A stretch of DNA of 64,000 nucleotides from contig NZ_PIUM01000038.1 in assembly GCF_002845745.1 (NCBI RefSeq), positions 1-64,000 on the forward strand. The letters run 5' to 3'. The DNA is from Telmatospirillum siberiense. GTDB lineage: Bacteria; Pseudomonadota; Alphaproteobacteria; Rhodospirillales; Magnetospirillaceae. Positions 25,889 through 34,721 of the stretch are shown piece by piece (within the stretch, counting starts at the first letter, position 1; each line of letters opens with the position of its first letter). The notes under the pieces were generated by a model that saw only the letters and a program-made list of their open reading frames with translations, did not search any database and was not told the origin of the DNA. Made by a program: the position numbers and the translations under genes.

Positions 25889-25928
25889 AAAAAAGGGAAG
25901 TGGGGGCGTTCTGTTGCCCGGTGCCCCC
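25889..25928 (-). terminator. Terminator of ssrA
   Basis: On the minus strand GGGGGC and GCCCCC (plus positions 923-928 and 902-907 of the 25-kb block) form a stem followed by ACTTCCC and a T6 run (25889-25894). It directly follows the coding part of the tmRNA gene and is placed as expected for its 3' end. Confidence 0.7.
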
Positions 25929-26209
25929 GGACCGCGAATCAAATTACTCTAGCGGCCGTTAGGCGGCGAGAGCAACATTTTCGGTGACAGCGATGTTATC
26001 GTTGGCACTTAGTGTGTTTGAGCCTGATGGACGGTCGCACTCATACCGAGAACAAGCCTGACCTTTACTACGCACGTCGATCCTATTTCGCCCCCACAAA
26101 GCCGCTCATGAACCGGAACGGCGGGATAGTGGTGGAGGCGCCGGGTACCGCCCCCGGGTCCGTAACGCTTATTCTGTGAGGCGTTTAGTTCCATAGCCGG
26201 TTGCCCGGC
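25929..26209 (-). ncRNA. ssrA: Transfer-messenger RNA, circularly permuted two-piece form
   Basis: Rescues stalled ribosomes with SmpB. On the minus strand the acceptor piece comes first and ends CGCCTCCACCA with the final A at 26130. After a 34-nt intervening loop (26096-26129) the coding piece starts at 26095 with GGGGGCGAAATAGGATCGAC. GGGGGCG pairs with CGCCTCC over seven bases with G3:U70, the alanine identity pair. The resume codon GCC is at 26004-26006 and the tag reads ANDNIAVTENVALAA, stop TAA at 25959-25961. The permuted order is the alphaproteobacterial arrangement. The T-loop equivalent reads GGCGGTA instead of TTCRANN. The outer ends are estimated; the inner ends are read directly. 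Confidence 0.95.
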
Positions 26210-26215
26210 GAGCGC

Positions 26216-26221
26216 AGTGTA
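26216..26221 (-). promoter_or_regulatory. Likely -10 element of ssrA
   Basis: Minus-strand TACACT lies about 7 nt before the estimated 5' end of the tmRNA precursor. A convincing -35 is not visible (TTCCGT at an 18-nt spacing is the best candidate). Confidence 0.4.
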
Positions 26222-26430
26222 GCACGGACGGATTCGAAGACGGAATAAAATGATTAATCCTTCGAAACGTCGCCTGCATACGCAGATACAGATCCACATC
26301 AGGAGAACCGCCGGCATGAAATCGCGGCTCGAATAAGAGCCACATCGGCATCAATCGTCGGAATCGACCGACGGGCCGTCACCTGTCCGCTTGAAGATCA
26401 CCATCCGATATTCATCCAATGGAGACGACA

Positions 26431-26745
26431 ATGATCACCGCCATCGTTTTATATAAGCTGCCCCAAGGAATCGGACTTGAGGAATGCAGGGAACACTTCG
26501 CGAGAATTTCCCCAAATTTCCTCAATATACCTGGTTTTATCCAAAAGCAGTTTATCTGCATGCGTGAAGGTGGCGTCGCGGGCGGCGCATATCTGTGGGA
26601 GAATCGGGAAGCTGCGGAAGCGTTTTACTCCGGTGAATGGTTGGAGGGCATTCGCGCACGCTACGGGAACGACCCGGCGATCACCTATTTTGAAACCGTC
26701 GCCATCGCCGACCGGACCACGGGAGTTGCCGGAGCGGTCAACTGA
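26431..26745 (+). CDS. Small ABM/YdhR-like dimeric barrel protein
   Basis: A 104-aa protein with the antibiotic-biosynthesis-monooxygenase or YdhR fold: MITAIVLYKLPQGIGLEECR, then FLNIPGFIQKQFICMREGGV with the GF..K pattern and AGGAYLWENREAAEAFYSGE. The start at 26431 follows AATGGAGACGAC, a fair ribosome-binding site; an ATG four codons earlier is in the same frame. Members range from quinol monooxygenases to proteins without known activity. The gene stands alone before the hairpin at 26840. Confidence 0.65.
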   Translation: MITAIVLYKLPQGIGLEECREHFARISPNFLNIPGFIQKQFICMREGGVAGGAYLWENREAAEAFYSGEWLEGIRARYGNDPAITYFETVAIADRTTGVAGAVN

Positions 26746-26839
26746 CGAAGCCGCAGCCATTACGCTCCTCCGGAGCTGCCGTAATGGAAGATGCCCCATC
26801 CGCTCCCGAACCGATCATGAAGATCGCATCAGCGGCCTG

Positions 26840-26869
26840 ATAGAGGGGCGCCACACGGCGCCCCTCTAT
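26840..26869. terminator. Perfect 13-bp hairpin with tetraloop
   Basis: ATAGAGGGGCGCC (26840-26852), loop ACAC, then GGCGCCCCTCTAT (26857-26869). Seven A residues follow on the plus strand instead of T's, so it is not a canonical terminator in the direction of the gene before it. It still probably ends or protects that transcript. Confidence 0.5.
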
Positions 26870-26878
26870 AAAAAAATC

Positions 26879-26910
26879 AATAATATATATGATCGATAAT
26901 ATATATTATT
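26879..26910. promoter_or_regulatory. AT-only inverted repeat upstream of the Urt-like operon
   Basis: AATAATATATA at 26879-26889 and TATATATTATT at 26900-26910 are perfect inverted repeats around TGATCGATAA. It lies 120 nt before the first gene of the transporter operon. It may be a regulator site or an easily melted promoter. Confidence 0.4.
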
Positions 26911-27030
26911 GATTCAACGCCTCACTGGGATTAGCCTCGAAGATCATGGTTATCCGCCTCAGCGCCGTTGGCGAAAGGCTCCATGCAACATGAAGCCCCC
27001 CGGCATCGGCGCCGATTTGGAGTTGCTGAA

Positions 27031-28188
27031 ATGTTAAGTCGGCGAGAACTCATCAAAGGCACGCTTGCCACGCCATTTGCCATCGCGCCGAACAAAGCCT
27101 TTGGAACGCAATCATTGAAAATAGGCGCCATCCTGCCGTTCTCAGGGGGGCAGGAGCTCATTGGAAATCAGGCAAAACTGGGAATCGATCTCGCAATCAC
27201 GGAGATCAACGCCGCAGGCGGCGTACTCGGATCGCCGATTGAAGTCGTGTATCAAGATGATCAAACCGACCCCAAGACGGCCGTCGAACGGGCGATCACA
27301 TTGATTCAAAGAGAGACGGTAGCCGCAATTGTCGGCCCTATCTTATCCCCGGCGCGGGATGCCAATCTTGCCATTCATCGACGCCACAAAGTGGCCCTCC
27401 TCTATGGCGCCAGCTTCGAGGGTGGCTCATGCGATCAATATCTATTCAATTTTGGCACTTCCCCGAATCAAGAACTCGACGCGTTGCTGACGGAACTCCA
27501 ATCCCAGGCAGGTAACGATTTTTATCTATTCGGCGCAGACATCGCCTGGGGACAGAAGCTGTTCCCGAAAGCCGAAAAAGTAATAACCGAACATGGGGGA
27601 ACCGTCGTAGCGAAAGAACTAACCGCACTAAATACAACGGATTTCACAACCAGCATCAGGCGCATTAGGGAAAGCGGAGCCAAAGTCGTTATCCAGGCTT
27701 TTCCCGGCTCCAGAGGGTTGAGTTTTCTCAAACAAGCGGAAGATCTGGGCCTGTTCGGAAAGGTGACGTTTGCTTGCGTCGGGTTCAGCGAATCCAGTCT
27801 GGGAGCGTTCGGCCCAGGTCAGGGAGAGGATATCTGGGTTGAGACTCCATTCGTCAGCACCCTGGACCAGCCCGCCATCAGAGATTTCGTATCTCGGGCA
27901 AAGAGCGGATCGCCATCCGGTTTCGTGACGCGCTATGTGGTTTCACATTACAACGCGATCAAAGCCGTCGCCGCGGCGGCCTCGGGAAAGAAAAGCTCCG
28001 CACGCGAGGACATCCTGGCAGGGTTATCCGGCCTGGAAATCGACAGCCCCACCGGCCAGCTGACTGTCGATCCAGTCAACCACTGCGTAAATCAGTCCAT
28101 GTTTCTCGCCAAAACGGAAAAAGGCAGCTTACGAGTCGTCAAATCCGTCGGAAACATCCGGGCCGACGCCGGCTGCGCACTGCTTTAG
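27031..28188 (+). CDS. Periplasmic amide/urea/branched-chain amino acid-type binding protein
   Basis: A 385-aa type I periplasmic binding protein with a Tat-like signal (MLSRRELIKGTLATPFAIAP). SLKIGAILPFSGGQELIGNQ and AITEINAAGGVLGSPIEVVY are the typical N-terminal lobe of LivK/UrtA/AmiC relatives. The ATPases downstream carry urea-transporter-type signatures, so a urea- or amide-like ligand is favoured over a branched-chain amino acid. Start at 27031 was chosen for TTGGAG nine bases upstream and for the signal peptide; the frame is open further upstream. Confidence 0.85.
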   Translation: MLSRRELIKGTLATPFAIAPNKAFGTQSLKIGAILPFSGGQELIGNQAKLGIDLAITEINAAGGVLGSPIEVVYQDDQTDPKTAVERAITLIQRETVAAIVGPILSPARDANLAIHRRHKVALLYGASFEGGSCDQYLFNFGTSPNQELDALLTELQSQAGNDFYLFGADIAWGQKLFPKAEKVITEHGGTVVAKELTALNTTDFTTSIRRIRESGAKVVIQAFPGSRGLSFLKQAEDLGLFGKVTFACVGFSESSLGAFGPGQGEDIWVETPFVSTLDQPAIRDFVSRAKSGSPSGFVTRYVVSHYNAIKAVAAAASGKKSSAREDILAGLSGLEIDSPTGQLTVDPVNHCVNQSMFLAKTEKGSLRVVKSVGNIRADAGCALL

Positions 28189-28190
28189 AC

Positions 28191-28940
28191 ATGCGCGCCG
28201 CCATTCACTTTGAGGAAGACGCCTCCGAACCGCTGCTCGTGCTGGACGCCATCTCCCATCGCTTCGGCAAAGTCCTCGCACTCGACAACGTCTCCCTGAA
28301 GCTTCAAACCGGAGAGATACTTTGTATTATCGGCCCAAACGGGTCAGGTAAAACGACCTTGTTCAACATCATAACGGGGCAATTGAAACCCCAAAAGGGG
28401 TGCGTCCGATTCGCCGGAAAATCTATTTCCGGCCTTTCTCCGGATCGGATCGCCCATCTTCGAATCGGCAGGAAATTCCAGACTCCCAGTATATTCAAAG
28501 ACCTCTCGGCCCTTGACAACCTTTTGGTCGCGCACACGGCAGCGAAATCAATTCCGAAAAAGGACCGCCCCCTGCAATTTCTCAAGGCCGTCCGCCTGCA
28601 CGGCATGGAGGATATCCCCGCCGGCTTCCTGTCTCACGGACAGAAGCAATGGCTCGAACTAGGCATGCTGATTTCTCAATCGCCCCGCCTGATCCTGCTT
28701 GATGAACCCACCGCTGGAATGACGCAGGCGGAAACCCTGGAAACGGTGGCTTTGATTAGAGCCTTGTGCGAACAGACCCGATGCGCCTGCCTGATCGTCG
28801 AACATGATATGCGCTTTGTAAAAGCGATAAATTGTCGCGTACTCGTCCTCTCGGCGGGCGAAATCATCGCATGCGGCGAATATGACGACATCCGCCATTC
28901 ACCCTCCGTAAAAACCGCTTACCTCGGCACCCATGCCTAA
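28191..28940 (+). CDS. ABC transporter ATP-binding protein, LivG/UrtD-like
   Basis: ATPase (249 aa) of the same importer. Walker A is GPNGSGKTTLFNIITG; the signature LSHGQKQWLELGMLI is the form found in UrtD and differs from the LSGGQ of LivG; Walker B LILLDEPTAGM and the switch EHDMRFV follow. The gene begins two bases after the binding-protein stop and overlaps the next ATPase by 8 nt. Confidence 0.9.
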   Translation: MRAAIHFEEDASEPLLVLDAISHRFGKVLALDNVSLKLQTGEILCIIGPNGSGKTTLFNIITGQLKPQKGCVRFAGKSISGLSPDRIAHLRIGRKFQTPSIFKDLSALDNLLVAHTAAKSIPKKDRPLQFLKAVRLHGMEDIPAGFLSHGQKQWLELGMLISQSPRLILLDEPTAGMTQAETLETVALIRALCEQTRCACLIVEHDMRFVKAINCRVLVLSAGEIIACGEYDDIRHSPSVKTAYLGTHA

Positions 28941-29655
28941 CCGCGGCTTGATTATCACCAATATCGCTTCCGGCTACGGTGACGGCACCGTTCTTTCAGC
29001 CCTCAGCCTGATCTGCGCACCCGGGGAACGCCTCGGCGTGATCGGCCGCAATGGCGCAGGAAAGACGACCTTGCTCCGCACCATTCTCGGGCTTCTACCC
29101 GTCCGAAGCGGGACTCTCCGTTATTTGGAACAAGACCTGACGACAGTTAAGACGCATGAAATTGCCCGACTTGGCATCGCATACGTCCCGCAGGGAAGAC
29201 AGTTATTTCCAGACTTCACCGTCGCGCAGAATTTGTTTCTAGGGACGTATGCCCCCCTCCGGCAACGCCACCGGATCGAAGGCCATCTGGACATCGCCTA
29301 CGAGTCCTTCCCCTGGCTTTATGAGCGCAGAGATGACCGCGCGGGAGGCTTGTCCGGCGGACAGCAACAGCAGCTCGCCATCGCGCGCGCAATGGTAAGC
29401 CGCCCGAGCCTTCTGCTACTGGATGAGCCTCTGGAGGGAATTCAACCTTCCATCGTGGAGGAAATATCTCGCGTATTGAAGATTTACGGCACGCAGGCTG
29501 CAACCAGCATGCTCATCATTGAACAAAACCTAAATATTCTTACCGAGTTATGCGACAGAATACTTCTTATTGAATCGGGAGAAATCATCAACGAATTTAA
29601 CGCTTCACAATTAAAAGAAGACAAATCGTCAGCAGAATATTACATGAATATTTAA
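28933..29655 (+). CDS. ABC transporter ATP-binding protein, LivF/UrtE-like
   Basis: Second ATPase (240 aa): Walker A GRNGAGKTTLLRTILG, signature LSGGQQQQLAIARAM, Walker B LLLLDEPLEGIQPS. The EGIQPS ending is typical of UrtE. It overlaps the preceding gene and is followed after 12 nt by the first permease. The last 60 codons and the start of the next gene are clearly more AT-rich than the neighbourhood. Confidence 0.9.
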   Translation: MPNRGLIITNIASGYGDGTVLSALSLICAPGERLGVIGRNGAGKTTLLRTILGLLPVRSGTLRYLEQDLTTVKTHEIARLGIAYVPQGRQLFPDFTVAQNLFLGTYAPLRQRHRIEGHLDIAYESFPWLYERRDDRAGGLSGGQQQQLAIARAMVSRPSLLLLDEPLEGIQPSIVEEISRVLKIYGTQAATSMLIIEQNLNILTELCDRILLIESGEIINEFNASQLKEDKSSAEYYMNI

Positions 29656-29667
29656 AACTATATTATC

Positions 29668-30531
29668 ATGAATAATATTTTCGAATATCTTCTGGATACA
29701 ACAAATTACATAATAATAGTGGCAGTAGTTACCCTTGGATTGGCAATAATTTTTGGCTTGATGCATATCATCAATATGGCTCACGGAGAATTTATGATGA
29801 TGGGCGCATATATGGTGGTCGTCGCCAACTCCTTCGGGATCTCGGCGTGGGGCGCCATAATTGCGGCACCTCTTGCCATCGCCTTTTTCGGGTTGGCCGT
29901 GGAAGAAATATTGATCCGCCGGATCCATACAAGACTAGCCGGCACGATTCTCGCGACATCCGGCTTGGCGTTAGTCTTACGGCAGGGCGCTGTTTTGATC
30001 TTTGGACCGGGAGCACGCACGGTGCAGCCCCCCTTATCGACGACGGTACATATTTTTCAAACTCCTTATCCAGCCTACCGGCTTTGCGTTATGGGCATGA
30101 CATTGCTCGTCATCCTCTCCGTCTATCTGCTTTTTTTCCGGACTCGCTGGGGGTTGATAGCCAGAGCGGTCATGATCAATCGGGAGATGGCATCCTGCCT
30201 TGGTGTCGATTCCCGGCATTTCGATCGCATCACCTTCGCCGTCGGAGCGGGATTGGCGGGGTTTGCGGGAGCAATCATCGCCCCCACGATTTCAATCGAT
30301 CCTTCGATGGGAAGTTCCTATGGGGCACTGGCCTTTCTTGCGGTTCTCCTCGGCGGAATGGCAAGCACGTTGGCACCAATGGTCGGGGCGGCATTACTGG
30401 GTTCCGTACAAAGTCTCGGCGCGACCTTCATTTCATCGACCTGGGCCCCCGCCATCACCTTGATCATGGCCATCGCCTCTATTCGCCTTTTCCCGAGAGG
30501 TTTATTTCGGCAAAAGGATCGCATCGTATGA
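29668..30531 (+). CDS. ABC transporter permease, LivH/UrtB-like
   Basis: Membrane permease (287 aa, about eight segments). Family features are GLAIIFGLMHIINMAHGEFM (the NMAHGE motif) and ATSGLALVLRQG, with GAGLAGFAGAIIAPTISIDP in the second half. The normal urt order is A-B-C-D-E; here both ATPase genes precede the permeases, unlike the standard operon. It overlaps the next gene by 4 nt. Confidence 0.9.
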   Translation: MNNIFEYLLDTTNYIIIVAVVTLGLAIIFGLMHIINMAHGEFMMMGAYMVVVANSFGISAWGAIIAAPLAIAFFGLAVEEILIRRIHTRLAGTILATSGLALVLRQGAVLIFGPGARTVQPPLSTTVHIFQTPYPAYRLCVMGMTLLVILSVYLLFFRTRWGLIARAVMINREMASCLGVDSRHFDRITFAVGAGLAGFAGAIIAPTISIDPSMGSSYGALAFLAVLLGGMASTLAPMVGAALLGSVQSLGATFISSTWAPAITLIMAIASIRLFPRGLFRQKDRIV

Positions 30532-31586
30532 CGGCAATAATTAAATATATAAAGAAAATTACTTTATCGCAGAATAATGATTCTGAAATAAAATCAGCAT
30601 TATTGTTATACGCAGTGTTAGCCGTTGCCCCATGGTGCATTGAAGATTGGCAGAGAGGCGAATTTGCACGTTATTTTTCGTATATGCTTCTGGCAGCAAG
30701 CGTAGCTTGGGTTTGGGGCCACTGCGGCATACTTTGTTTCTGCCAGGCCCTATTTTTCGGCATGGGCGCCTATGCCATGGGCGCTGTTGAACTTGGTAAA
30801 CTGCCCTTTCTTCCACAGATCAATTCCATGTGGATGGGACTGTTACTTAGCATTCTCCTCGCCACGCTCACTTCCTATGCCATCGGCAGACTATTCTTTT
30901 CTGTAAAGGCAATGGAAGGGCCACAAATCGCTCTTACGACCTTGGCCATCGGAATGATTGCAGAGAATGCGCTGACCAGTTGGCGTTTTTTGGGAGGTGA
31001 AAACGGTCTTCTCGGTGTTCCCTCCCTCCGCTTTGGTCTGACCGGAGGACCTGAAACCAACGACGCCTTGGCCGCGTATTTGGTCGGCTTCGGTTTATTC
31101 TCAACGCTCTCCGGTCTGCTGATTTGGATCGTACGCTCCCGATGGGGAAAAACTCTGCGGGCAATCCGCAACAACGGAATCCGAGCGGAAGCTCTTGGAA
31201 TAAACGTCGTCCACCAGCAAAGCAAAGCATTCGCCCTCGGTGCCGTCGTGGCCGCGACGGCCGGCGCATTTTTCGTAACCCAATTCGGGTTCGCCTCGCC
31301 TTCACTTGTCGGGCCGGCGCTTTCCACCGAAGCCATCATCTGGGTCGCGCTAGGCGGCAAAAATCTTATCGTCTCGGCATGTGGCGGAGCGTTGTTGGTG
31401 CGACTGGCGGAGAGTTGGTTGACGGGATATTTCGAGGGTTTTTTCCCTCTTGTTCTCGGCACGGCCTTCCTTTTGGTGGTTGTCCGGTTGCCTCGCGGCG
31501 TCATCGGAGAACTCCTAATGGCAAGGAGGAATTCTCGCCATACGCGATCGTCAAACGAAATGGTGGTTCAAAAAATCACGGAATAA
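30528..31586 (+). CDS. ABC transporter permease, LivM/UrtC-like
   Basis: Second permease (352 aa). HCGILCFCQALFFGMGAYAM corresponds to the GxxSLGQxxFxGxGAY motif of LivM, with Cys in unusual places; RSRWGKTLRAIRNNGIRAEA and GINVVHQQSKAFALGAVVAA are the conserved cytoplasmic loop and following helix. The N-terminal 30 codons are AT-rich. It overlaps the LivH-like gene (ATGA) and is 54 nt before the M81 peptidase gene. Confidence 0.88.
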   Translation: MTAIIKYIKKITLSQNNDSEIKSALLLYAVLAVAPWCIEDWQRGEFARYFSYMLLAASVAWVWGHCGILCFCQALFFGMGAYAMGAVELGKLPFLPQINSMWMGLLLSILLATLTSYAIGRLFFSVKAMEGPQIALTTLAIGMIAENALTSWRFLGGENGLLGVPSLRFGLTGGPETNDALAAYLVGFGLFSTLSGLLIWIVRSRWGKTLRAIRNNGIRAEALGINVVHQQSKAFALGAVVAATAGAFFVTQFGFASPSLVGPALSTEAIIWVALGGKNLIVSACGGALLVRLAESWLTGYFEGFFPLVLGTAFLLVVVRLPRGVIGELLMARRNSRHTRSSNEMVVQKITE

Positions 31587-31640
31587 ACCTCGCCGATTGA
31601 GTTTTTCACCAACCCGACGGCTGATCAGGAATCTCGGAAA

Positions 31641-33182
31641 ATGCGTTTTGTCATCGCCCGTATGCATCATGAGACCAACACCTTCTCGCCGATCGAGACA
31701 CCCCTCGAATCATTTTCTCCACGCTGGCAGCAAGACGCCCTGCGTGCCGGAAGAGGCTCACGCACCGCGATGGATGCCTTCCTCGCCTTTGCCGAGGAAA
31801 TGAAAGGCGAGACGGCAACTCCGGTCTTCGCCTCGGCCAGTCCAAGCGCCGCCGTCCCCACGGATGCCTATGAACAGATGTGCATTGCGATCATCGAAGC
31901 CGTTCGAACCGGTTGCGACGCGGTGCTGCTCGATCTGCATGGGGCGATGGTTACCGAGAAACATGACGATGGCGAAGGCGAACTGCTCGCGCGGATTCGC
32001 GCGATAGCCCCCAGCGTTCCAATCGGCATCGCCCTCGATCTGCATGCAAACATCTCGCACCGGATGGTGTCGAACGCCGATGTCCTCGTCGGCTTCAAAA
32101 CCTATCCGCATGTCGACATGTATGAGACCGGAGAACATGTTACAAAAATTCTGCGGACGATGATCGATACGGGAAAAGAATATGCCTGCGCCTTTTGCCG
32201 CCCCCCGCAACTTGCACATACGCTGAAGATGAACACATCCGTGCCCGGGGCCATGCGGGAGGTGATCGCGGCCGCACGAGCGGCAGAGAAACGACATGGC
32301 GTGCATGCCGTGAGCATTTTTGGCGGCTTCCCGATCGCCGATATCGCGGATACGGGCATGTCAGTCGTCGTCTACGCCGACGATCATCAATTGGCGGCAA
32401 AAATCGCGAGAGAAATCGGTGCCTTGCTGTGGGAACGAAGAACGGACTTCGTCTATGAAGAACGCCCTTTGACCGAATCGGTCGCCGCCGCCCGTGAGGC
32501 CGCGGAGAGGAACGGGTCTGGCCCGGTGCTGCTCCTGGATCACGGCGATAACTGCAACTCCGGAGGCACCTGTGACACGATGGACGTCTTCGAGGAGGCA
32601 ATGAGACAACAACTGAGCGGTATCATCATAGGCCCCATCTGCGACCGGCAAGCCGTGGCAGCGGCGACCGCCGCCGGAGTAGGAGCCACGCTGACCCTCG
32701 AGATCGGCAATCGCACGCCGATGCCGGCCATTGGAATCGCCAAGACACCGCTTTCCCTCACCGGAACCGTGAAGGTGCTGGGCGACGGGCAATACGTCAT
32801 TACCGGCCCGACTTATACGGGAATGCGCTGCTCGATGGGACGAGCGGCGGTCATCGATACCGGACGCGCTCTGATGCTGGTAACGGAACGCCCACACGAA
32901 CCGTGGGATCACGGCGTCTTCACAAGTGTCGGAATCGATTTTTGTGATTGCCGATTCCTTATTCTGAAATCACGGATGTATTTCCGCCCGGCATTCGAGC
33001 CGTCGGCAAAAGCCGTGGTGGACTGCGCAAGTCTTGGCGTTACGAGTTCCGACTATTCACTGTTCCGCTTTGAGAAACTGTCACGGCCGATCTACCCTCT
33101 GGATCGCCATATCGAATGGCGCGCGACAGCCATGACGATACCAGACCGCCCAAACGCCGGAGTCGGCACCTCGGTCCGGTAA
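31641..33182 (+). CDS. M81 family metallopeptidase (MlrC-like)
   Basis: A 513-aa zinc-dependent hydrolase of the microcystinase C family; MlrC cleaves linear microcystin fragments, while most members have unknown substrates. MRFVIARMHHETNTFSPI at the N-terminus, DAVLLDLHGAMVTE and GIALDLHANIS carry the conserved metal and active-site residues, and LLLDHGDNCNSGGTCDTMDV begins the C-terminal domain. No signal peptide, so it acts in the cytoplasm, probably on the compound brought in by the transporter encoded just upstream. Confidence 0.88.
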   Translation: MRFVIARMHHETNTFSPIETPLESFSPRWQQDALRAGRGSRTAMDAFLAFAEEMKGETATPVFASASPSAAVPTDAYEQMCIAIIEAVRTGCDAVLLDLHGAMVTEKHDDGEGELLARIRAIAPSVPIGIALDLHANISHRMVSNADVLVGFKTYPHVDMYETGEHVTKILRTMIDTGKEYACAFCRPPQLAHTLKMNTSVPGAMREVIAAARAAEKRHGVHAVSIFGGFPIADIADTGMSVVVYADDHQLAAKIAREIGALLWERRTDFVYEERPLTESVAAAREAAERNGSGPVLLLDHGDNCNSGGTCDTMDVFEEAMRQQLSGIIIGPICDRQAVAAATAAGVGATLTLEIGNRTPMPAIGIAKTPLSLTGTVKVLGDGQYVITGPTYTGMRCSMGRAAVIDTGRALMLVTERPHEPWDHGVFTSVGIDFCDCRFLILKSRMYFRPAFEPSAKAVVDCASLGVTSSDYSLFRFEKLSRPIYPLDRHIEWRATAMTIPDRPNAGVGTSVR

Positions 33183-33200
33183 ACGGCCTCTGTCCGGTCG

Positions 33201-34721
33201 TCAAACCACCCGCGAATTGGGCCGAACATAAATGGCGACGGTGAACAAGACGAAACTCAATATGGCCGCCACCACGTTATAAATCGTGGCTATCGCCAAT
33301 GCGTGGCCATAAACCTGATGCGTCAAGAGCGATGAAGCGGTTGTCGCATGTTCGATCAAAGAAAACAGCAGCACGCCCACGATCGTGACGCCGACGGAAG
33401 TCCCGATGGTCTGCATGGTGCTGAGCACGCCCGCTCCCATGCCGGCCTGATCATCCCTGATTCCGCTGAGGATCGTATTGAAGGCAAGCGGAATGACGAT
33501 CCCCTGCCCCAGGCCGTTTAGTATCAACGATAAGATCATGAGCCGAAGATTATCCACCGCCGTCGCGGCAACCAAGGCCGACAGCCCCGGTCCACAGGCA
33601 AAAATCAAGATTCCGGCCAGCAATGCGCCGCTCCCCGACCGGGCGGCCAGACGCGGCCCGGCAAGAGAACCGACGAAAAAAGCAACTGCGGAAGGCGTGA
33701 AAATCATCCCGGCCACAAGCGGCGTCAAACCGAGACCGAATTGAAGGAGCACCGTCAGCGACAGGAAGAAGGAACTGATAGCCGAATAGAACAGAAAGAC
33801 CGCGCCAACACCGGCGACGAAGCGAGGATTCTCGAACAGCGACATCTCGATGATGGGAACCCCCCCTCGCGCCCACAGCCCGTTCTCGTAGCGTACGAAA
33901 TTCCAGAAGACGGGAATCGACAACAGAGGGATCGCAAAGGCCCACCAGGGCCAACCGTATTCCCTTCCCTCCATGACGGGAACCAGCACCAGCAGCAGAC
34001 CGAGCGCCCCCGTAAGAGCGCCGCGCAAGTCAAGCCGCGCGGCAACAGGTGCTTTTGTCTCGATAAGGACGACAGAGCCCGCCGCCATCGCGATCAAACC
34101 TATCGGTAGATTAATAAGGAAGATGAGCCGCCAGCCCTCCCCGCCACCATGTTCGATCAGCATTCCCCCCGCCAGTTGCGAAATCGTGGCGGCCACCCCC
34201 TGAACGGCGCCCATGACGCCAAAGGCATGCCGCCTCTGATCCCCCTCGAACAAGACGCGAATCGAAGCCAGCACTTGCGGCATGAGAATGGCGGCGCCGG
34301 TGCCCTGCAACACTCGCGCCGCAATCAACCAACCGGGCGACCAAGCGATGCCGCAAAGCCCCGATGCGGCGGTAAATAAGCCCATCCCCGTCAGGAAAAC
34401 GCGACGTCGCCCGAAGAGATCTCCCAACCGCGCGCCATTCATGAGAAAGACGCCGTAGGCTGCGGCATAACCGACAAGGACAAGCTGCACCTCGGCGAAC
34501 GAAGCCGCCAGATTGCCCTGGATGCTGGGAATGGCGACGTTGACGATGAAAAGATCAAGAATGGTGACGAAATTTCCGGTCAACAAAATCGCCAGCGCGA
34601 GCCACCGCCGACGCGGAGACGGTATCAAGGCATCGATCGCGTCTCCCGGAAACGGAGACGACCGCGAGGACATCCCTTCGGATGAGGCCGGTTCGAATTG
34701 GGAATTGGAATTGGTCATCAT
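33201..34721 (-). CDS. DHA2-type MFS multidrug/metabolite exporter
   Basis: A 506-aa, 14-segment drug:H+ antiporter of the EmrB/QacA type. LALAILLTGNFVTILDLFIV-NVAIPSI is the helix 1 motif (LDxTxVNVAxP), RLGDLFGRRRVFLTGMGLF is motif A and ARVLQGTGAAILMPQVLASI the helix 4 motif B/C region. It has its own promoter containing ACGTACGATCGT, the same 12-mer as in front of the biosynthetic operon that starts at 47969, so it may export that product. It is convergent with the M81 gene. Confidence 0.9.
   Translation of the reverse strand: MMTNSNSQFEPASSEGMSSRSSPFPGDAIDALIPSPRRRWLALAILLTGNFVTILDLFIVNVAIPSIQGNLAASFAEVQLVLVGYAAAYGVFLMNGARLGDLFGRRRVFLTGMGLFTAASGLCGIAWSPGWLIAARVLQGTGAAILMPQVLASIRVLFEGDQRRHAFGVMGAVQGVAATISQLAGGMLIEHGGGEGWRLIFLINLPIGLIAMAAGSVVLIETKAPVAARLDLRGALTGALGLLLVLVPVMEGREYGWPWWAFAIPLLSIPVFWNFVRYENGLWARGGVPIIEMSLFENPRFVAGVGAVFLFYSAISSFFLSLTVLLQFGLGLTPLVAGMIFTPSAVAFFVGSLAGPRLAARSGSGALLAGILIFACGPGLSALVAATAVDNLRLMILSLILNGLGQGIVIPLAFNTILSGIRDDQAGMGAGVLSTMQTIGTSVGVTIVGVLLFSLIEHATTASSLLTHQVYGHALAIATIYNVVAAILSFVLFTVAIYVRPNSRVV

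Noticed and set aside
26009-26317. A 102-codon open frame on the minus strand between 26.0 and 26.3 kb
   Set aside because: It is an artefact of the ssrA gene; the same bases form the tmRNA acceptor stem, intervening loop and coding piece.
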